A stretch of DNA of 64,000 bases, from contig JAFDYQ010000002.1 in assembly GCA_018267365.1 (NCBI GenBank), positions 62,001 through 126,000 on the forward strand. Direction: 5' to 3'. The position numbers and the translations under genes were made by a program. Below, one piece after another: positions 1 to 7,885 of the stretch; position 1 is the first letter of the stretch, and each line of letters starts with the position of its first letter. Origin of the DNA: Bacteroidota bacterium (GTDB lineage Bacteria > Bacteroidota > Bacteroidia > Chitinophagales > LD1). The notes under the pieces were generated by a model. The model had not been told where the DNA came from. It made no database searches and saw only the letters and a program-made list of their open reading frames with translations.

Positions 1-51
1 AAAAAGTTTAATTTCTAAATTTAATAGGATTGATCAGTCACTCTTTTGCTG

Positions 52-588
52 TTAGGCGCCCATGGGAACAAAAGTGAGTTTGACCAGCTTCCCATGTCGG
101 AAATCAAATCTCCAAATGGGTGGATCCGACGAGCCATCCTGGCTATATACCACTAGCGTCTCGATATCAGACGCCGGATCTGGCAAAACGTAATTCTCGT
201 ATGGCCAGATGAGAAAATGATTCCTGACATCAGCTATAGTTGTATTACACGTCAGGATATGACTACCAAAATCGACGAAAAAATCAGCTGTGGCGCGGGA
301 AAAATTGAAATAATAAAACTCATACTTTCCGCCAACGTCTACAAAGGCTGCATTGGGATAGCATAGGATGCGATTGCCTTGAGAGTAGCCACCATCTGGT
401 TCCTTTATCAGAGGCGTATAGATACTATCGGGGCTACCGAAAACAGAATCGATCTTATTGCGATCACTCAGAGACCAGCATGATATTGTTCCTCTTATTC
501 TGACTGTAGCGTCGCTATCAATCAATTTTGGCTGTGCCCGGCAATAGATAGGTGTCAAACATAATAACACCAGTAATATGCGTATCAT
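52..588 (-). CDS. Hypothetical secreted protein
   Basis: A 178-residue protein of unknown function. The first 18 or so residues (MIRILLVLLCLTPIYCRAQ) form a hydrophobic leader that looks like a Sec signal peptide ending in the A-Q junction common in Bacteroidota exported proteins. The mature part is rich in aromatic and acidic residues and shows no repeat, membrane segment or catalytic motif that I recognise. There is no T9SS tail, so a periplasmic location is most likely. It is divergently oriented from the gene at 692 across about 100 bp. The frame is clean and the leader supports the start; the function is open. Confidence 0.6.
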   Translation of the reverse strand: MIRILLVLLCLTPIYCRAQPKLIDSDATVRIRGTISCWSLSDRNKIDSVFGSPDSIYTPLIKEPDGGYSQGNRILCYPNAAFVDVGGKYEFYYFNFSRATADFFVDFGSHILTCNTTIADVRNHFLIWPYENYVLPDPASDIETLVVYSQDGSSDPPIWRFDFRHGKLVKLTFVPMGA

Positions 589-691
589 GAGTGTTTAAAA
601 TTACTAATCTTCTTTTGATCGTCTATTTCGGCTATGTAAACAACGACTTTGGCACGGATTTAACACTACCTCCGGTGTAAATACAAGTGCA

Positions 692-1087
692 ATGAACTAC
701 TATATAGAAGACTACGAGTATGAGAAGCATGACCTGCTCGTAGAGGAAGGCGACAAGACACAAGTCTCGGGTAGCTGGCTGGATATGCCGGAGTTGATCT
801 TTGCCGTAGATAATGAGGTAAAGATAGGATATGCGCTCTCGATTACGAATGGCGAACAGACGATCATCACTTTTTATAATGATCTGTTTCTAAAGGCTAA
901 AGATGGCCATAAACTCAGTGCAGAGGAGATCATGATCTTTATGGTGCTGCTTATGAGCGAGACTACGATAGCGGCTTCAGCCTATCTGGATAAAAACTTT
1001 GAGAAAGGTGAATTTCCCGATCCTCCGGCAGTAGCACCGGCAGATATTCTCTACTTTGTGGTAGGCCAGATGAACAGGCGCAACTAA
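692..1087 (+). CDS. Hypothetical acidic cytoplasmic protein
   Basis: A 131-residue protein with no signal peptide or membrane span. It is rich in Glu and Asp, with a predicted mix of strands (residues about 25-65) and a hydrophobic helix (about 75-100), and it ends in Arg-Arg-Asn. No family is recognised. The ATG is preceded by an A/T-rich stretch without a clear Shine-Dalgarno site, as is usual in Bacteroidota. It ends about 60 bp before the membrane glycosyltransferase-like gene on the same strand and could be co-transcribed with it, but nothing links the functions. Confidence 0.6.
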   Translation: MNYYIEDYEYEKHDLLVEEGDKTQVSGSWLDMPELIFAVDNEVKIGYALSITNGEQTIITFYNDLFLKAKDGHKLSAEEIMIFMVLLMSETTIAASAYLDKNFEKGEFPDPPAVAPADILYFVVGQMNRRN

Positions 1088-1148
1088 CATTCCCGCCAAT
1101 ATTGTAATATTGCCATGACCTGACCTGCCAAATGGGTCATTATAACCA

Positions 1149-2585
1149 TTGTTGAAGCGTATTCTCTCCATCAGCCTGTGCGTACTTATTCTAGTTTACG
1201 TCCTGATCAGGAACCTGTCAGTTGATTTTACCTTTGATGAGATATGGACGTTGTCAGCATTTGTACCACTTCCCTTGACCGCTATAGTATCTCTCACCCC
1301 ATGTGATGCCAATAATCATATATTGAATACGCTATTGGTAAAGTTTTTTACAAGCTTATTAGGCTCTAGCCCTTTCGTTTGCCGGCTTCCAAATTTTTTA
1401 GCCCTGATCCTGTATCTGCTGGTCATATACAGGATGCAGCGCATGTTTACCTGCTGGACGGCATATATACTCTTACTGCTTTTGCTCCTGGCCAATCCCT
1501 TCGTACTTGATTTTTTCAGTTTGGCCAGAGGGTATGGACTGGCTATGTCATTTGAACTGACTGCCATTTATTGCATGCTGATGTGGATGCGTGAGCATCA
1601 TATCAGATACGTGTCAGCAGGTGTCATCTCCTCTATGCTCGCTGTATTGAGCAATTTTTCATTTCTACCATTTTTACTCGTTTATTCTGCCATCTTGGTC
1701 CTTATGCTTAGCTACAGATGGTACCCATCCCGTAGACTCACAGTCACGGTGATAGCGGGTTATATGGTTTTCGGCCTTTCTATCCTGCCTCTGCTGCTAC
1801 GGCTCAAATCGTCTGGCAGCTTATACTACGGAGGGTATACAGGCTTTTATGCTGATACATTTACGTCATTGTTCATGTATTCATCTGGCCGGCGATTTGC
1901 ACTGAGCGTATTGGCGCTGCCTTTGGCTATGGTTGTGATCCTGCTCCTGGGCTTGACAGTTGCGGCTTTGATACAAAGTATCGTAGGTCATAGATTTAGA
2001 TCAGAAGCATTTTTGACTGTAGCCATGCTATATGCTGTAGCCGCCCTGGTGTGGCTGATACAGCTGCTCATGAAGACCCCCTACCCCATAGACCGTACTG
2101 CCCTTTTCCTATATCCTCTTATAGCTACAGCCGTGGGGTTTGCATTGGATGCCGTGATGCCGCTGAGCCCTAAGTTTTTAGGAGCTATCACAGGCGTGGC
2201 TGGCATCGCACTCATACTGAATTTTGGTGCGAACGCTAATCTGCACAAAACAGTATTTTGGAATTTCGAAGGCTATGCCACTGAATGTTTGAAATACATC
2301 AATGCGCGCGGCAGCATCGATCATAAAAAGTACTCACTGGACTGTTCGTGGCCTGTAGAAAAGCAAATTAGGTATTACCTTGAGCATCACACATATAGTT
2401 ATATCTACCCTTTGCCAGTCAAAAGAAATAGAGATAGCCTGGCCACGGGTGCAGATTTCTATATTTTAATGTCAGACCCTATGCCACAGGTGGGTTATGA
2501 CCCACAGGAGGGCAGAGTACGCTCCGCATTTCCACACGAAGAGCTAAACGAAGCTGCGGACCATATCTGGATGCTGCGCAAATGA
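1149..2585 (+). CDS. Multi-pass membrane protein, GT-C glycosyltransferase-like
   Basis: A 478-residue integral membrane protein with about ten hydrophobic segments and a soluble C-terminal region of about 110 residues. After the first membrane segment there is an F-D-E-I-W motif in the first outer loop, followed by N-N-H-I-L-N and an R-L-P-N segment. This layout (acidic residue after TM1, then H/N-rich and R-x-P motifs) is typical of the GT-C fold seen in PMT/ArnT-type enzymes that use polyprenyl-phosphate sugars. Similarity is weak and the substrate cannot be named. The start codon is TTG at 1149 with a second TTG right after it; no ATG lies nearby. The TGA stop directly abuts the stop of the convergent next gene. 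Confidence 0.6.
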   Translation: MLKRILSISLCVLILVYVLIRNLSVDFTFDEIWTLSAFVPLPLTAIVSLTPCDANNHILNTLLVKFFTSLLGSSPFVCRLPNFLALILYLLVIYRMQRMFTCWTAYILLLLLLLANPFVLDFFSLARGYGLAMSFELTAIYCMLMWMREHHIRYVSAGVISSMLAVLSNFSFLPFLLVYSAILVLMLSYRWYPSRRLTVTVIAGYMVFGLSILPLLLRLKSSGSLYYGGYTGFYADTFTSLFMYSSGRRFALSVLALPLAMVVILLLGLTVAALIQSIVGHRFRSEAFLTVAMLYAVAALVWLIQLLMKTPYPIDRTALFLYPLIATAVGFALDAVMPLSPKFLGAITGVAGIALILNFGANANLHKTVFWNFEGYATECLKYINARGSIDHKKYSLDCSWPVEKQIRYYLEHHTYSYIYPLPVKRNRDSLATGADFYILMSDPMPQVGYDPQEGRVRSAFPHEELNEAADHIWMLRK

Positions 2586-3179
2586 TCAATGTAGGTGGAT
2601 ACCCAGGCTATCGAGCAGCACTGTAGCCTCCGGCAGGCTGAATTTTGCTCCCTTGAGCTTTGTACCTGCTATATCTATCTGATAGCTGTGGGCGCCGCGC
2701 AGGTCGGCACCACTGAGATCAGTACCTGAGAAGCGCGCGCCCTCCAGGTCGCAACCCTGCAGCTCTGCCTCCTGCATCTGACACTCAGACCAGTCTACCT
2801 CCTTGGCCACGCACCGGGTAAACTTTGCCTTTTTCAGGTTCATGCCAAAGAAGCTGCTATAGCTGATATTAGTATCCGTGCATGAGATGGTAAATGCATG
2901 ACGGGCAAACGGAATGCGGATGTCAAACCAGAGGACACCGATAACCTTGCAGCCAGTCAGTTTGATCTGGCTAAAGGTAGATCCCTTCACCTGCACCATG
3001 CTCAGGTCACACCGGTCAAAGGTGCAATCTTCAAAAGTACATTCCCTGAAAATAGTCTTGGTAAAAGTGCAGGAAGCAAAAGTGCAATTGGTAAAGCTCT
3101 TGCCCGTGATACGCTGCTCTGCGAGGTCTATCTTTTCAAACGTCCTATCCTCAAAATCATCACCCTCCAGGCCGGCCAT
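2586..3179 (-). CDS. Pentapeptide-repeat protein
   Basis: A protein of about 197 residues made largely of A(D/N)LxX-type five-residue repeats: F-x-x-C-T, F-x-x-C-D, A-x-L-Q-G, A-R-F-S-G, A-D-L-R-G and so on. Such repeats fold into a right-handed quadrilateral beta helix. Many repeats have Cys at the variable position. Members of this family serve varied roles (for example DNA-gyrase mimicry in Qnr/MfpA), and the sequence gives no basis for choosing one. The ATG at 3179 is preferred; a GTG one codon upstream at 3182 is also possible. It starts 9 bp after the HesB/IscA stop, so the two probably form one transcript. Confidence 0.8.
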   Translation of the reverse strand: MAGLEGDDFEDRTFEKIDLAEQRITGKSFTNCTFASCTFTKTIFRECTFEDCTFDRCDLSMVQVKGSTFSQIKLTGCKVIGVLWFDIRIPFARHAFTISCTDTNISYSSFFGMNLKKAKFTRCVAKEVDWSECQMQEAELQGCDLEGARFSGTDLSGADLRGAHSYQIDIAGTKLKGAKFSLPEATVLLDSLGIHLH

Positions 3180-3188
3180 CACTGATTA

Positions 3189-3515
3189 TTATACCGCGAA
3201 GCTTTCGCCACAGGCACAAGTCCTCGTAGCATTAGGATTCTTAAACTCAAAGCCCTTGCCGTTCAGGCCGTCAGAGTATTCGAGCGTCGTATTGCACACG
3301 TAGAGGAAGGAGCGCAGGTCAGTGACCAGCTTGATACCTTTATCTTCAAACACCTGATCATCTCCCTTGATCTCATTGTCAAAATCCATCTTGTAGGAGA
3401 GCCCCGAGCAGCCACCTCCGAGCACACTGACCCGGACGAAATGCTCCGGAGTCATATGCTCCTCCTGCATGATGGTCTTGATCTTGGCGCTGGCATTGTC
3501 TGATACGAAAAGCAT
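3189..3515 (-). CDS. HesB/IscA-family iron-sulfur cluster carrier
   Basis: A 108-residue A-type carrier that takes up and delivers Fe-S clusters to apoproteins in the cytoplasm. The three family cysteines are present: Cys36 in GGGCSG, and Cys100 and Cys102 in the C-terminal CAC motif. The length matches IscA/ErpA/SufA proteins. The exact subfamily cannot be decided without a tree, and no suf/isc operon is adjacent. It is the first gene of a two-gene unit with the pentapeptide-repeat protein. A TAACTTTG -7 box lies upstream (3537-3544). Confidence 0.9.
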   Translation of the reverse strand: MLFVSDNASAKIKTIMQEEHMTPEHFVRVSVLGGGCSGLSYKMDFDNEIKGDDQVFEDKGIKLVTDLRSFLYVCNTTLEYSDGLNGKGFEFKNPNATRTCACGESFAV

Positions 3516-3536
3516 ACTGGTCTTTTTTTATGGATA

Positions 3537-3544
3537 CAAAGTTA
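3537..3544 (-). promoter_or_regulatory. -7 promoter box for HesB/IscA gene
   Basis: On the minus strand this reads TAACTTTG, which fits the Bacteroidota -7 consensus TAnnTTTG. It lies 22 bp from the ATG at 3515, giving a short leader. No clear TTTG -33 element is present at the expected 19-bp spacing. Confidence 0.5.
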
Positions 3545-3644
3545 CGGCAAATTTGGTTGATTTGCATTGGCTCGCTGGTTTCACCAGCGATACCTGCTTA
3601 TCAGACGTACCAAAGTCCATTTCATTGCACCTCATATCACTCCC

Positions 3645-4046
3645 ATGCAGAAAATAGAACATATAGGCATAGCAGTCCGCGATCTGGCCGCTGCCAATGA
3701 GACCTACGCCAAACTCCTCGGCGCGCCGCACTACAAGACCGAAAAAGTAGAGAGCGAAGCGGTGGAAACCTCCTTCTTTCGCATCGGTGAGTCTAAGATA
3801 GAACTACTGCAGGCCACCAATCCCGATAGCGCCATAGCTAAATCCATCGAGAAAAGAGGAGAAGGCATCCACCATATTGCCTTTGCGGTAGAGGATATCC
3901 TGGCAGAGGTAGAGCGGCTGAAGGCAGAGGGCCTCACGCCCATCAGCGCTGCGCCCAAGCAAGGTGCCGATGGCAAGCTGGTCTTTTTCTTTCACCCCAA
4001 AAGCGCCAACGGCGTGCTCATCGAGCTCTGCCAGGATATCCGCTAG
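3645..4046 (+). CDS. mce: Methylmalonyl-CoA epimerase
   Basis: A 133-residue vicinal-oxygen-chelate (VOC) protein that interconverts (R)- and (S)-methylmalonyl-CoA in propionate metabolism. The N-terminus carries I-E-H-I-G-I-A-V with the first metal-binding His. The second half carries the paired motif I-H-H-I-A-F-A-V and ends with L-I-E-L supplying the last metal-binding Glu. Length and motif spacing match the family. The reading frame is open further upstream to 3567, but the ATG at 3645 begins exactly at the conserved domain. The HAD nucleotidase gene follows after only 4 bp, so the two are very likely co-transcribed. Confidence 0.9.
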   Translation: MQKIEHIGIAVRDLAAANETYAKLLGAPHYKTEKVESEAVETSFFRIGESKIELLQATNPDSAIAKSIEKRGEGIHHIAFAVEDILAEVERLKAEGLTPISAAPKQGADGKLVFFFHPKSANGVLIELCQDIR

Positions 4047-4050
4047 CACC

Positions 4051-4758
4051 ATGTCAGATACCACGTCCAAATACAAGCACATCTTTTTTGACCTCGACCA
4101 CACCCTTTGGGACTTTGAGGCTAACTCCCGCGCCACGCTATCAGAGCTCTTTGAAGAGCTAGGGCTAAAGGACCGCGGCATCCCGTCTTTCGAAACCTTT
4201 CACGAGACCTATCTGCCTATCAACTCGCAGTACTGGGCGCGCTACCACCACAAGCTGATGCCCAAGGAGGAGCTCCGCGTGGGCCGTTTTCTGGAGACGC
4301 TGCGACGGTTCAAGGTAGACGACGAGGCACTGGCCGAGCAGATAGCAGACCTCTACCTCCGGCGCTCCCCCTACCGCACGGCCACCTTCCCGGATGCAAT
4401 GGAGGTGCTGGAGTACCTGTCAAAAAAATACGCCCTGCACATCATTACTAACGGCTTCTCTGAGGTGCAGGATATCAAGATACGCGAGAGCCGGCTGGAG
4501 GTCTATTTCCGTCACGTCTTTGTGTCGGAGCAGGTAGGCCACCAGAAACCCCAGCGCGAGATCTTCCTGCACGCTATGGAGGTGACTGGTGCCACAGTAG
4601 AAGAGTCCCTCATGATAGGCGACAATATGGCCACCGACATCATGGGTGCCAAAGCCGTAGGCATGGACCAGGTTTTCTTCAATCCGCTGGGCAAAAAGAC
4701 CCGCGACAAAGCCACCTACGAGATAGCAGCACTCTCAGAATTGAAAAATTTCCTCTAA
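4051..4758 (+). CDS. yjjG: YjjG-family HAD nucleotidase
   Basis: A 235-residue HAD-superfamily phosphatase. Motif I is F-D-L-D-H-T-L-W-D-F with nucleophile Asp14 and acid/base Asp16. Motif II is the T-N-G segment, motif III the Lys of Q-K-P-Q, and motif IV I-G-D-N-x-x-T-D. The W-D-F after motif I and the overall length fit the YjjG/YfnB group, which dephosphorylates noncanonical pyrimidine nucleotides. The frame is open back to 3964, but the ATG at 4051 follows the mce stop by 4 bp and begins at the domain. It probably shares a transcript with mce, though the pathways are not obviously linked. Confidence 0.85.
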   Translation: MSDTTSKYKHIFFDLDHTLWDFEANSRATLSELFEELGLKDRGIPSFETFHETYLPINSQYWARYHHKLMPKEELRVGRFLETLRRFKVDDEALAEQIADLYLRRSPYRTATFPDAMEVLEYLSKKYALHIITNGFSEVQDIKIRESRLEVYFRHVFVSEQVGHQKPQREIFLHAMEVTGATVEESLMIGDNMATDIMGAKAVGMDQVFFNPLGKKTRDKATYEIAALSELKNFL

Positions 4759-4827
4759 CGAAACCCGCGCGGGCATTGCGTTTCAGCCCTGCGGCTATCT
4801 GTTTATTTTTCAAATAATTATTGCCGG

Positions 4828-4859
4828 TTTGTGAAATTTCGCCGACTCTCCTATATTTG
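4828..4859 (+). promoter_or_regulatory. Promoter of tRNA-Ser
   Basis: TTTG at 4828-4831, a 20-bp spacer, then TATATTTG at 4852-4859. This is close to the Bacteroidota consensus TTTG-N19-TAnnTTTG. The mature tRNA starts 6 bp after the -7 box. Confidence 0.75.
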
Positions 4860-4864
4860 CCCCC

Positions 4865-4952
4865 GGAGGAATGGCAGAGTGGTTGATTGCAACTGTCTTG
4901 AAAACAGTCGTAGGTGATGAGCCTACCCGGGGTTCGAATCCCTGTTCCTCCG
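4865..4952 (+). tRNA. tRNA-Ser(UGA)
   Basis: An 88-nt class II tRNA. The acceptor arm GGAGGAA pairs with TTCCTCC and is followed by discriminator G. The anticodon arm is ACTGT-CTTGAAA-ACAGT with anticodon TGA. A long variable arm (GTAGGTGATGAGCCTAC) fits serine. The T arm reads CCGGGGTTCGAATCCCTG-like. CCA is not encoded. Confidence 0.95.
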
Positions 4953-4962
4953 CTCAATGAGT

Positions 4963-4988
4963 AAATGCCCCTTACGGGGCATTTTTCG
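4963..4988 (+). terminator. Rho-independent terminator after tRNA-Ser
   Basis: AAATGCCCC, loop TTAC, GGGGCATTT, followed by further T residues. It is a perfect 9-bp stem placed 10 bp after the tRNA. Confidence 0.85.
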
Positions 4989-5060
4989 TTTAAGCCTGCA
5001 TCTGAAGTAAACTGGGAGCTTGGATCATTAATAGCGCACCAGATCTTATAAAAAGCACTA

Positions 5061-5501
5061 ATGGTGATATCTTACCGCACAGAAAACAACGTAAGAAGAA
5101 GATTACTAAACCCGTTTATGATAGTTTTTCTATCCTCCTTTATTGTTTTGAGCATAGCACATCATAATATCATAGTTTTAGTCCCGATGCTGGCAGGAAT
5201 AGCTTACTGGCTTGTTGCTATTTATTTTCTGACTATCCAGTTTGAAGTAAATGATGCAGAGTTTATTGTGATCAAAAAGTGTAAAATCGACCATTATGAT
5301 TTCTCTTTCATAAAGGAAATAAGGATAAAGAAGTTTGGAAACGGTGGATATGGTAGTATGCCATATCTAGTTCTGTATTTGAAAGACGACAGGAGGGTAC
5401 GTTATTTTTTCCCAACGCTTCGAAGGGAAGATTTTGAAAAGTTTTCATCTACTCTGGCAAAAAAAATGGGGCCGGATGGATTTTGCGTCAATGAACAATA
5501 A
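5061..5501 (+). CDS. Hypothetical membrane protein with PH-like C-terminus
   Basis: A 146-residue protein. Two hydrophobic segments (residues about 19-36 and 39-58) form a membrane hairpin preceded by a basic N-terminus (R-R-R). The rest is a soluble region of alternating strands (F-E-V-N, F-I-V-I-K-K, I-K-E-I-R-I-K-K, Y-L-V-L-Y-L-K) ending in a helix, which resembles small bacterial PH-like domains. No catalytic motif is visible. Codon use is A/T-richer than the flanking housekeeping genes. Function is unknown. Confidence 0.6.
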   Translation: MVISYRTENNVRRRLLNPFMIVFLSSFIVLSIAHHNIIVLVPMLAGIAYWLVAIYFLTIQFEVNDAEFIVIKKCKIDHYDFSFIKEIRIKKFGNGGYGSMPYLVLYLKDDRRVRYFFPTLRREDFEKFSSTLAKKMGPDGFCVNEQ

Positions 5502-5520
5502 GTTTTCAGGCTTAATTCCC

Positions 5521-5574
5521 CCGCCCTTCCGGAGTTGCACTCCGGAAGTAGCAACTATAGGCACTTGCAGTACC
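5521..5574 (+). repeat. 54-bp dispersed hairpin repeat, copy 1
   Basis: This segment contains a perfect 10-bp inverted repeat (CTTCCGGAGT, loop TGC, ACTCCGGAAG, 5526-5548) followed by a conserved tail. A second copy at 6555-6608 on the same strand matches 44 of 54 positions by direct alignment. It sits between two genes and is not followed by a T run, so it does not look like a terminator. It resembles REP-type elements, but no transposase sits next to it. Confidence 0.75.
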
Positions 5575-5697
5575 GGATGTAGCGTGACGCAGAGTCACCA
5601 AGATGGCGGAATGACCTGATAAATTCCCGCATCCAGCCTACTTCAAACATAGCGATGTAGCATCTTTTTCATTATCTTTAAGTAAACATAACTGTCT

Positions 5698-6180
5698 ATG
5701 AAAAGGTTTCTTGTCTTATTACTTACTGTCCTTTCACTCCACCTTTCGGCGCAGCAAAGTACCTCGCCGCTCTTTTTGCACCATTCATATGGTCAAACTG
5801 CATCTGCTATAGATTATTCATTCACTGCCGCTATACCTGCAGATAAGGATGACGAGTGCCGCAAGGCTAAGCGTCTGAGAAAGACCGGCAAGGTGCTCAT
5901 ATTTTCCGGTGTGGGGATGGCTGGCGCAAGTCTTGTGCTGGCTACGGCGGGCTTTGTATATAGTATGAGGCATGAAAGTGACTATACTTTTTATGATCCG
6001 GCAGAGGGGATTTACATCGCAAGCGGAGTAGTAGGTGGTGTCGGGATGCTTGCGATCTTTAGCGGCATACCCACACTCGCCGTGGGCAGGTATAAATACA
6101 GCTGCCCCGGTGACATCCGCCGACACGGACACCGCGCTTATATCAGTACAAACGGCACTAACCTGGCGCTGAACTTCTGA
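5698..6180 (+). CDS. Hypothetical exported membrane protein
   Basis: A 160-residue protein. An N-terminal signal peptide (MKRFLVLLLTVLSLHLSAQQ) is followed by a short exposed stretch, a basic region (R-K-A-K-R-L-R-K-T-G-K) and two glycine-rich hydrophobic segments (about residues 68-90 and 103-128). This arrangement is common in small uncharacterised Bacteroidota envelope proteins. It lies between the two copies of the 54-bp repeat. Its 3' end overlaps the convergent alkylsulfatase remnant by about 23 bp. No function can be assigned. Confidence 0.6.
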   Translation: MKRFLVLLLTVLSLHLSAQQSTSPLFLHHSYGQTASAIDYSFTAAIPADKDDECRKAKRLRKTGKVLIFSGVGMAGASLVLATAGFVYSMRHESDYTFYDPAEGIYIASGVVGGVGMLAIFSGIPTLAVGRYKYSCPGDIRRHGHRAYISTNGTNLALNF

Positions 6181-6496
6181 CTCCCAGGGGTGTGCGTATC
6201 TTTGCCGCCAGCTCTTTCCACACCTGCCCACGGATACTGATGGTCAGATCAGGATCGCCTATGTCAAAGGGCCATACCTCTACTACGCCGCGGCGCACCT
6301 CCACAGCCCATTTCACATCCCTATCAGTGAACTGAAACAGTACCCGCTTGTGCACGTCCATGCTCTTATCAGGGTTCAGATGAGCAGCCATGCCATTGAA
6401 GATAGATGCCAGCGATATATCCCTGGCCAGGGCAGGTGTCGGTTTCACCAGTCCGTTGTTCTTCAGGCCCTGCAGCTCATGGGCGCAGTTCAGGTA
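6158..6496 (-). pseudogene. Remnant of alkylsulfatase C-terminus (SCP2-like domain)
   Basis: This frame is open from a TAA at 6497-6499 to its stop at 6158. The translation begins Y-L-N-C-A-H-E-L-Q-G-L and continues into an SCP2-like segment (A-S-I-F-N-G-M-A-A-H-L, then V-L-F-Q-F-T-D and W-A-V-E-V-R-R-G-V-V-E-V, then D-P-D-L-T-I-S-I). This order resembles the C-terminal part of MBL-fold alkyl/linear sulfatases, where a Y-L-x-x-A-x-E-L helix precedes the SCP2-like domain. The catalytic metallo-beta-lactamase domain is absent. There is no good start codon (GTG at 6448 lies inside the domain), so I read it as a decayed 3' fragment. A short free-standing SCP2 protein is the alternative. Confidence 0.5.
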
Positions 6497-6554
6497 TTAG
6501 TGGCACGCGTTGAATTGCTCTCGACCATGCACAGCGCTGTCAGGGTTTTGCCCC

Positions 6555-6608
6555 CCGCCCTTCCGAAGCTGTACTCCGGAAATAGCTACTCTAGGTACTT
6601 GTAACACC
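6555..6608 (+). repeat. 54-bp dispersed hairpin repeat, copy 2
   Basis: Second copy of the repeat at 5521-5574, in the same orientation, with 44 of 54 positions identical. The hairpin arms here are degraded (CTTCCGAAGC versus ACTCCGGAAA), while the tail is kept (GGTACTTG versus GGCACTTG). It lies just upstream of the alkylsulfatase remnant. Confidence 0.7.
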
Positions 6609-6714
6609 GTATATACCCCATGATTTGAACACAAACGGCAGGACAAAATGATTATTTATTCCGTCAACCTATTTTAGTCCGATACAAATCCTGTATCTTG
6701 ACTCTGGTATCTTT

Positions 6715-7767
6715 CTAATCCAGGATGAGCATCGCATCGCCATAGGTGAAGAAGCGATACTTCTCCTTGAGTGCTACTTCGTATGCCTTCATGATCAGGT
6801 CATAGCCACCAAATGCAGCTGCCATGATGAGCAGACTAGACTTAGGCGTGTGAAAGTTGGTGATCATCGCATTGGCTATCTCAAAATCGTATGGCGGGTG
6901 AATGAAGAGATTCGTCCAACCCTTGTACGGCGTCAGGTAACCCTGAGCAGATACGCAGCTTTCTACCGCACGGGTAGTAGTAGTACCTACAGCGCAGACC
7001 TTCTTGCCGGCATCCTTGGCAGCGTTTACGATCTTGGCGGCTTTATCTCCTACCTCTATGTACTCGGCGTCAGTTTTGTGCTTAGACAGATCTTCTACGT
7101 CTATGGTACGGAAGGTGCCCAGGCCGGTATGCAGCGTGACCTCTGCCAGCTCTATGCCTTTGATCTCAAAACGCTTTAGCAGCTCACGGCTGAAGTGCAT
7201 ACCTGCTGTCGGCGCAGCTACAGCACCTTCATTTTTGGCAAATACGGTCTGATAGCGCTCTTCGTCGCTCTTCTCCACGTTGCGCTTGATCTGCTTGGGC
7301 AGTGGTGTCTCGCCCATGCTGTAGAGTATGCGCTTAAACTTATCATAGTCACCGTCAAAGAGGAAGCGGATGGTACGGCCACGTGAGGTAGTATTGTCTA
7401 CCACCTCTGCTATCAGCTCGTCATTGGCACCAAAGTAGAGTTTATTGCCCACCCGGATCTTGCGTGCAGGATCTACGAGCACATCCCAGAGCAGGGCGCT
7501 ACGGTTTAGCTCCCGGAGCAGAAATACTTCGATCTTTGCGCCTGTCTTCTCTTTGGTGCCATACATACGTGCCGGAAATACTTTCGTATTATTCAGGATC
7601 AGTACGTCGCCCTCGTCGAAGTATTTCAAGGTGTCCTTGAATGTCTTATGCTCGATCTTGCCGGTCTTCTTGTGTATCACCATCAGGCGTGACTCGTCAC
7701 GATTGGGAGTGGGATATAGGGCTACTAGTTCTTTGGGGAGATTGAAATTAAAACTGGAAAGCTTCAT
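6715..7767 (-). CDS. queA: S-adenosylmethionine:tRNA ribosyltransferase-isomerase
   Basis: A 350-residue QueA. It transfers and isomerises the ribosyl part of SAM onto preQ1 in tRNA to give epoxyqueuosine, late in queuosine synthesis. Family hallmarks are visible: the N-terminal F-N-F-x-L-P-x-E-L-V-A-L-Y-P, then R-D-x-S-R-L-M-V, [22 protein letters not shown]-x-G-L-G-T-F and the C-terminal N-F-H-x-P-x-S-S-L-L. The length is normal. It stands alone; no other queuosine gene is in the window. Confidence 0.97.
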   Translation of the reverse strand: MKLSSFNFNLPKELVALYPTPNRDESRLMVIHKKTGKIEHKTFKDTLKYFDEGDVLILNNTKVFPARMYGTKEKTGAKIEVFLLRELNRSALLWDVLVDPARKIRVGNKLYFGANDELIAEVVDNTTSRGRTIRFLFDGDYDKFKRILYSMGETPLPKQIKRNVEKSDEERYQTVFAKNEGAVAAPTAGMHFSRELLKRFEIKGIELAEVTLHTGLGTFRTIDVEDLSKHKTDAEYIEVGDKAAKIVNAAKDAGKKVCAVGTTTTRAVESCVSAQGYLTPYKGWTNLFIHPPYDFEIANAMITNFHTPKSSLLIMAAAFGGYDLIMKAYEVALKEKYRFFTYGDAMLILD

Positions 7768-7885
7768 TTATAAAATTGAATTTTACGGAACTCAAATAGG
7801 CATTTCTGCCGGAATGGGAGAAAATCGAGGGGCGAAGATAGTAAAATATTTGACCTCAGCAGCAAATTTGCCCTGTGTCATTCTG

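Noticed and set aside
4679-4957. Open frame overlapping tRNA-Ser
   Set aside because: It reads through the tRNA on the opposite strand and has no features.
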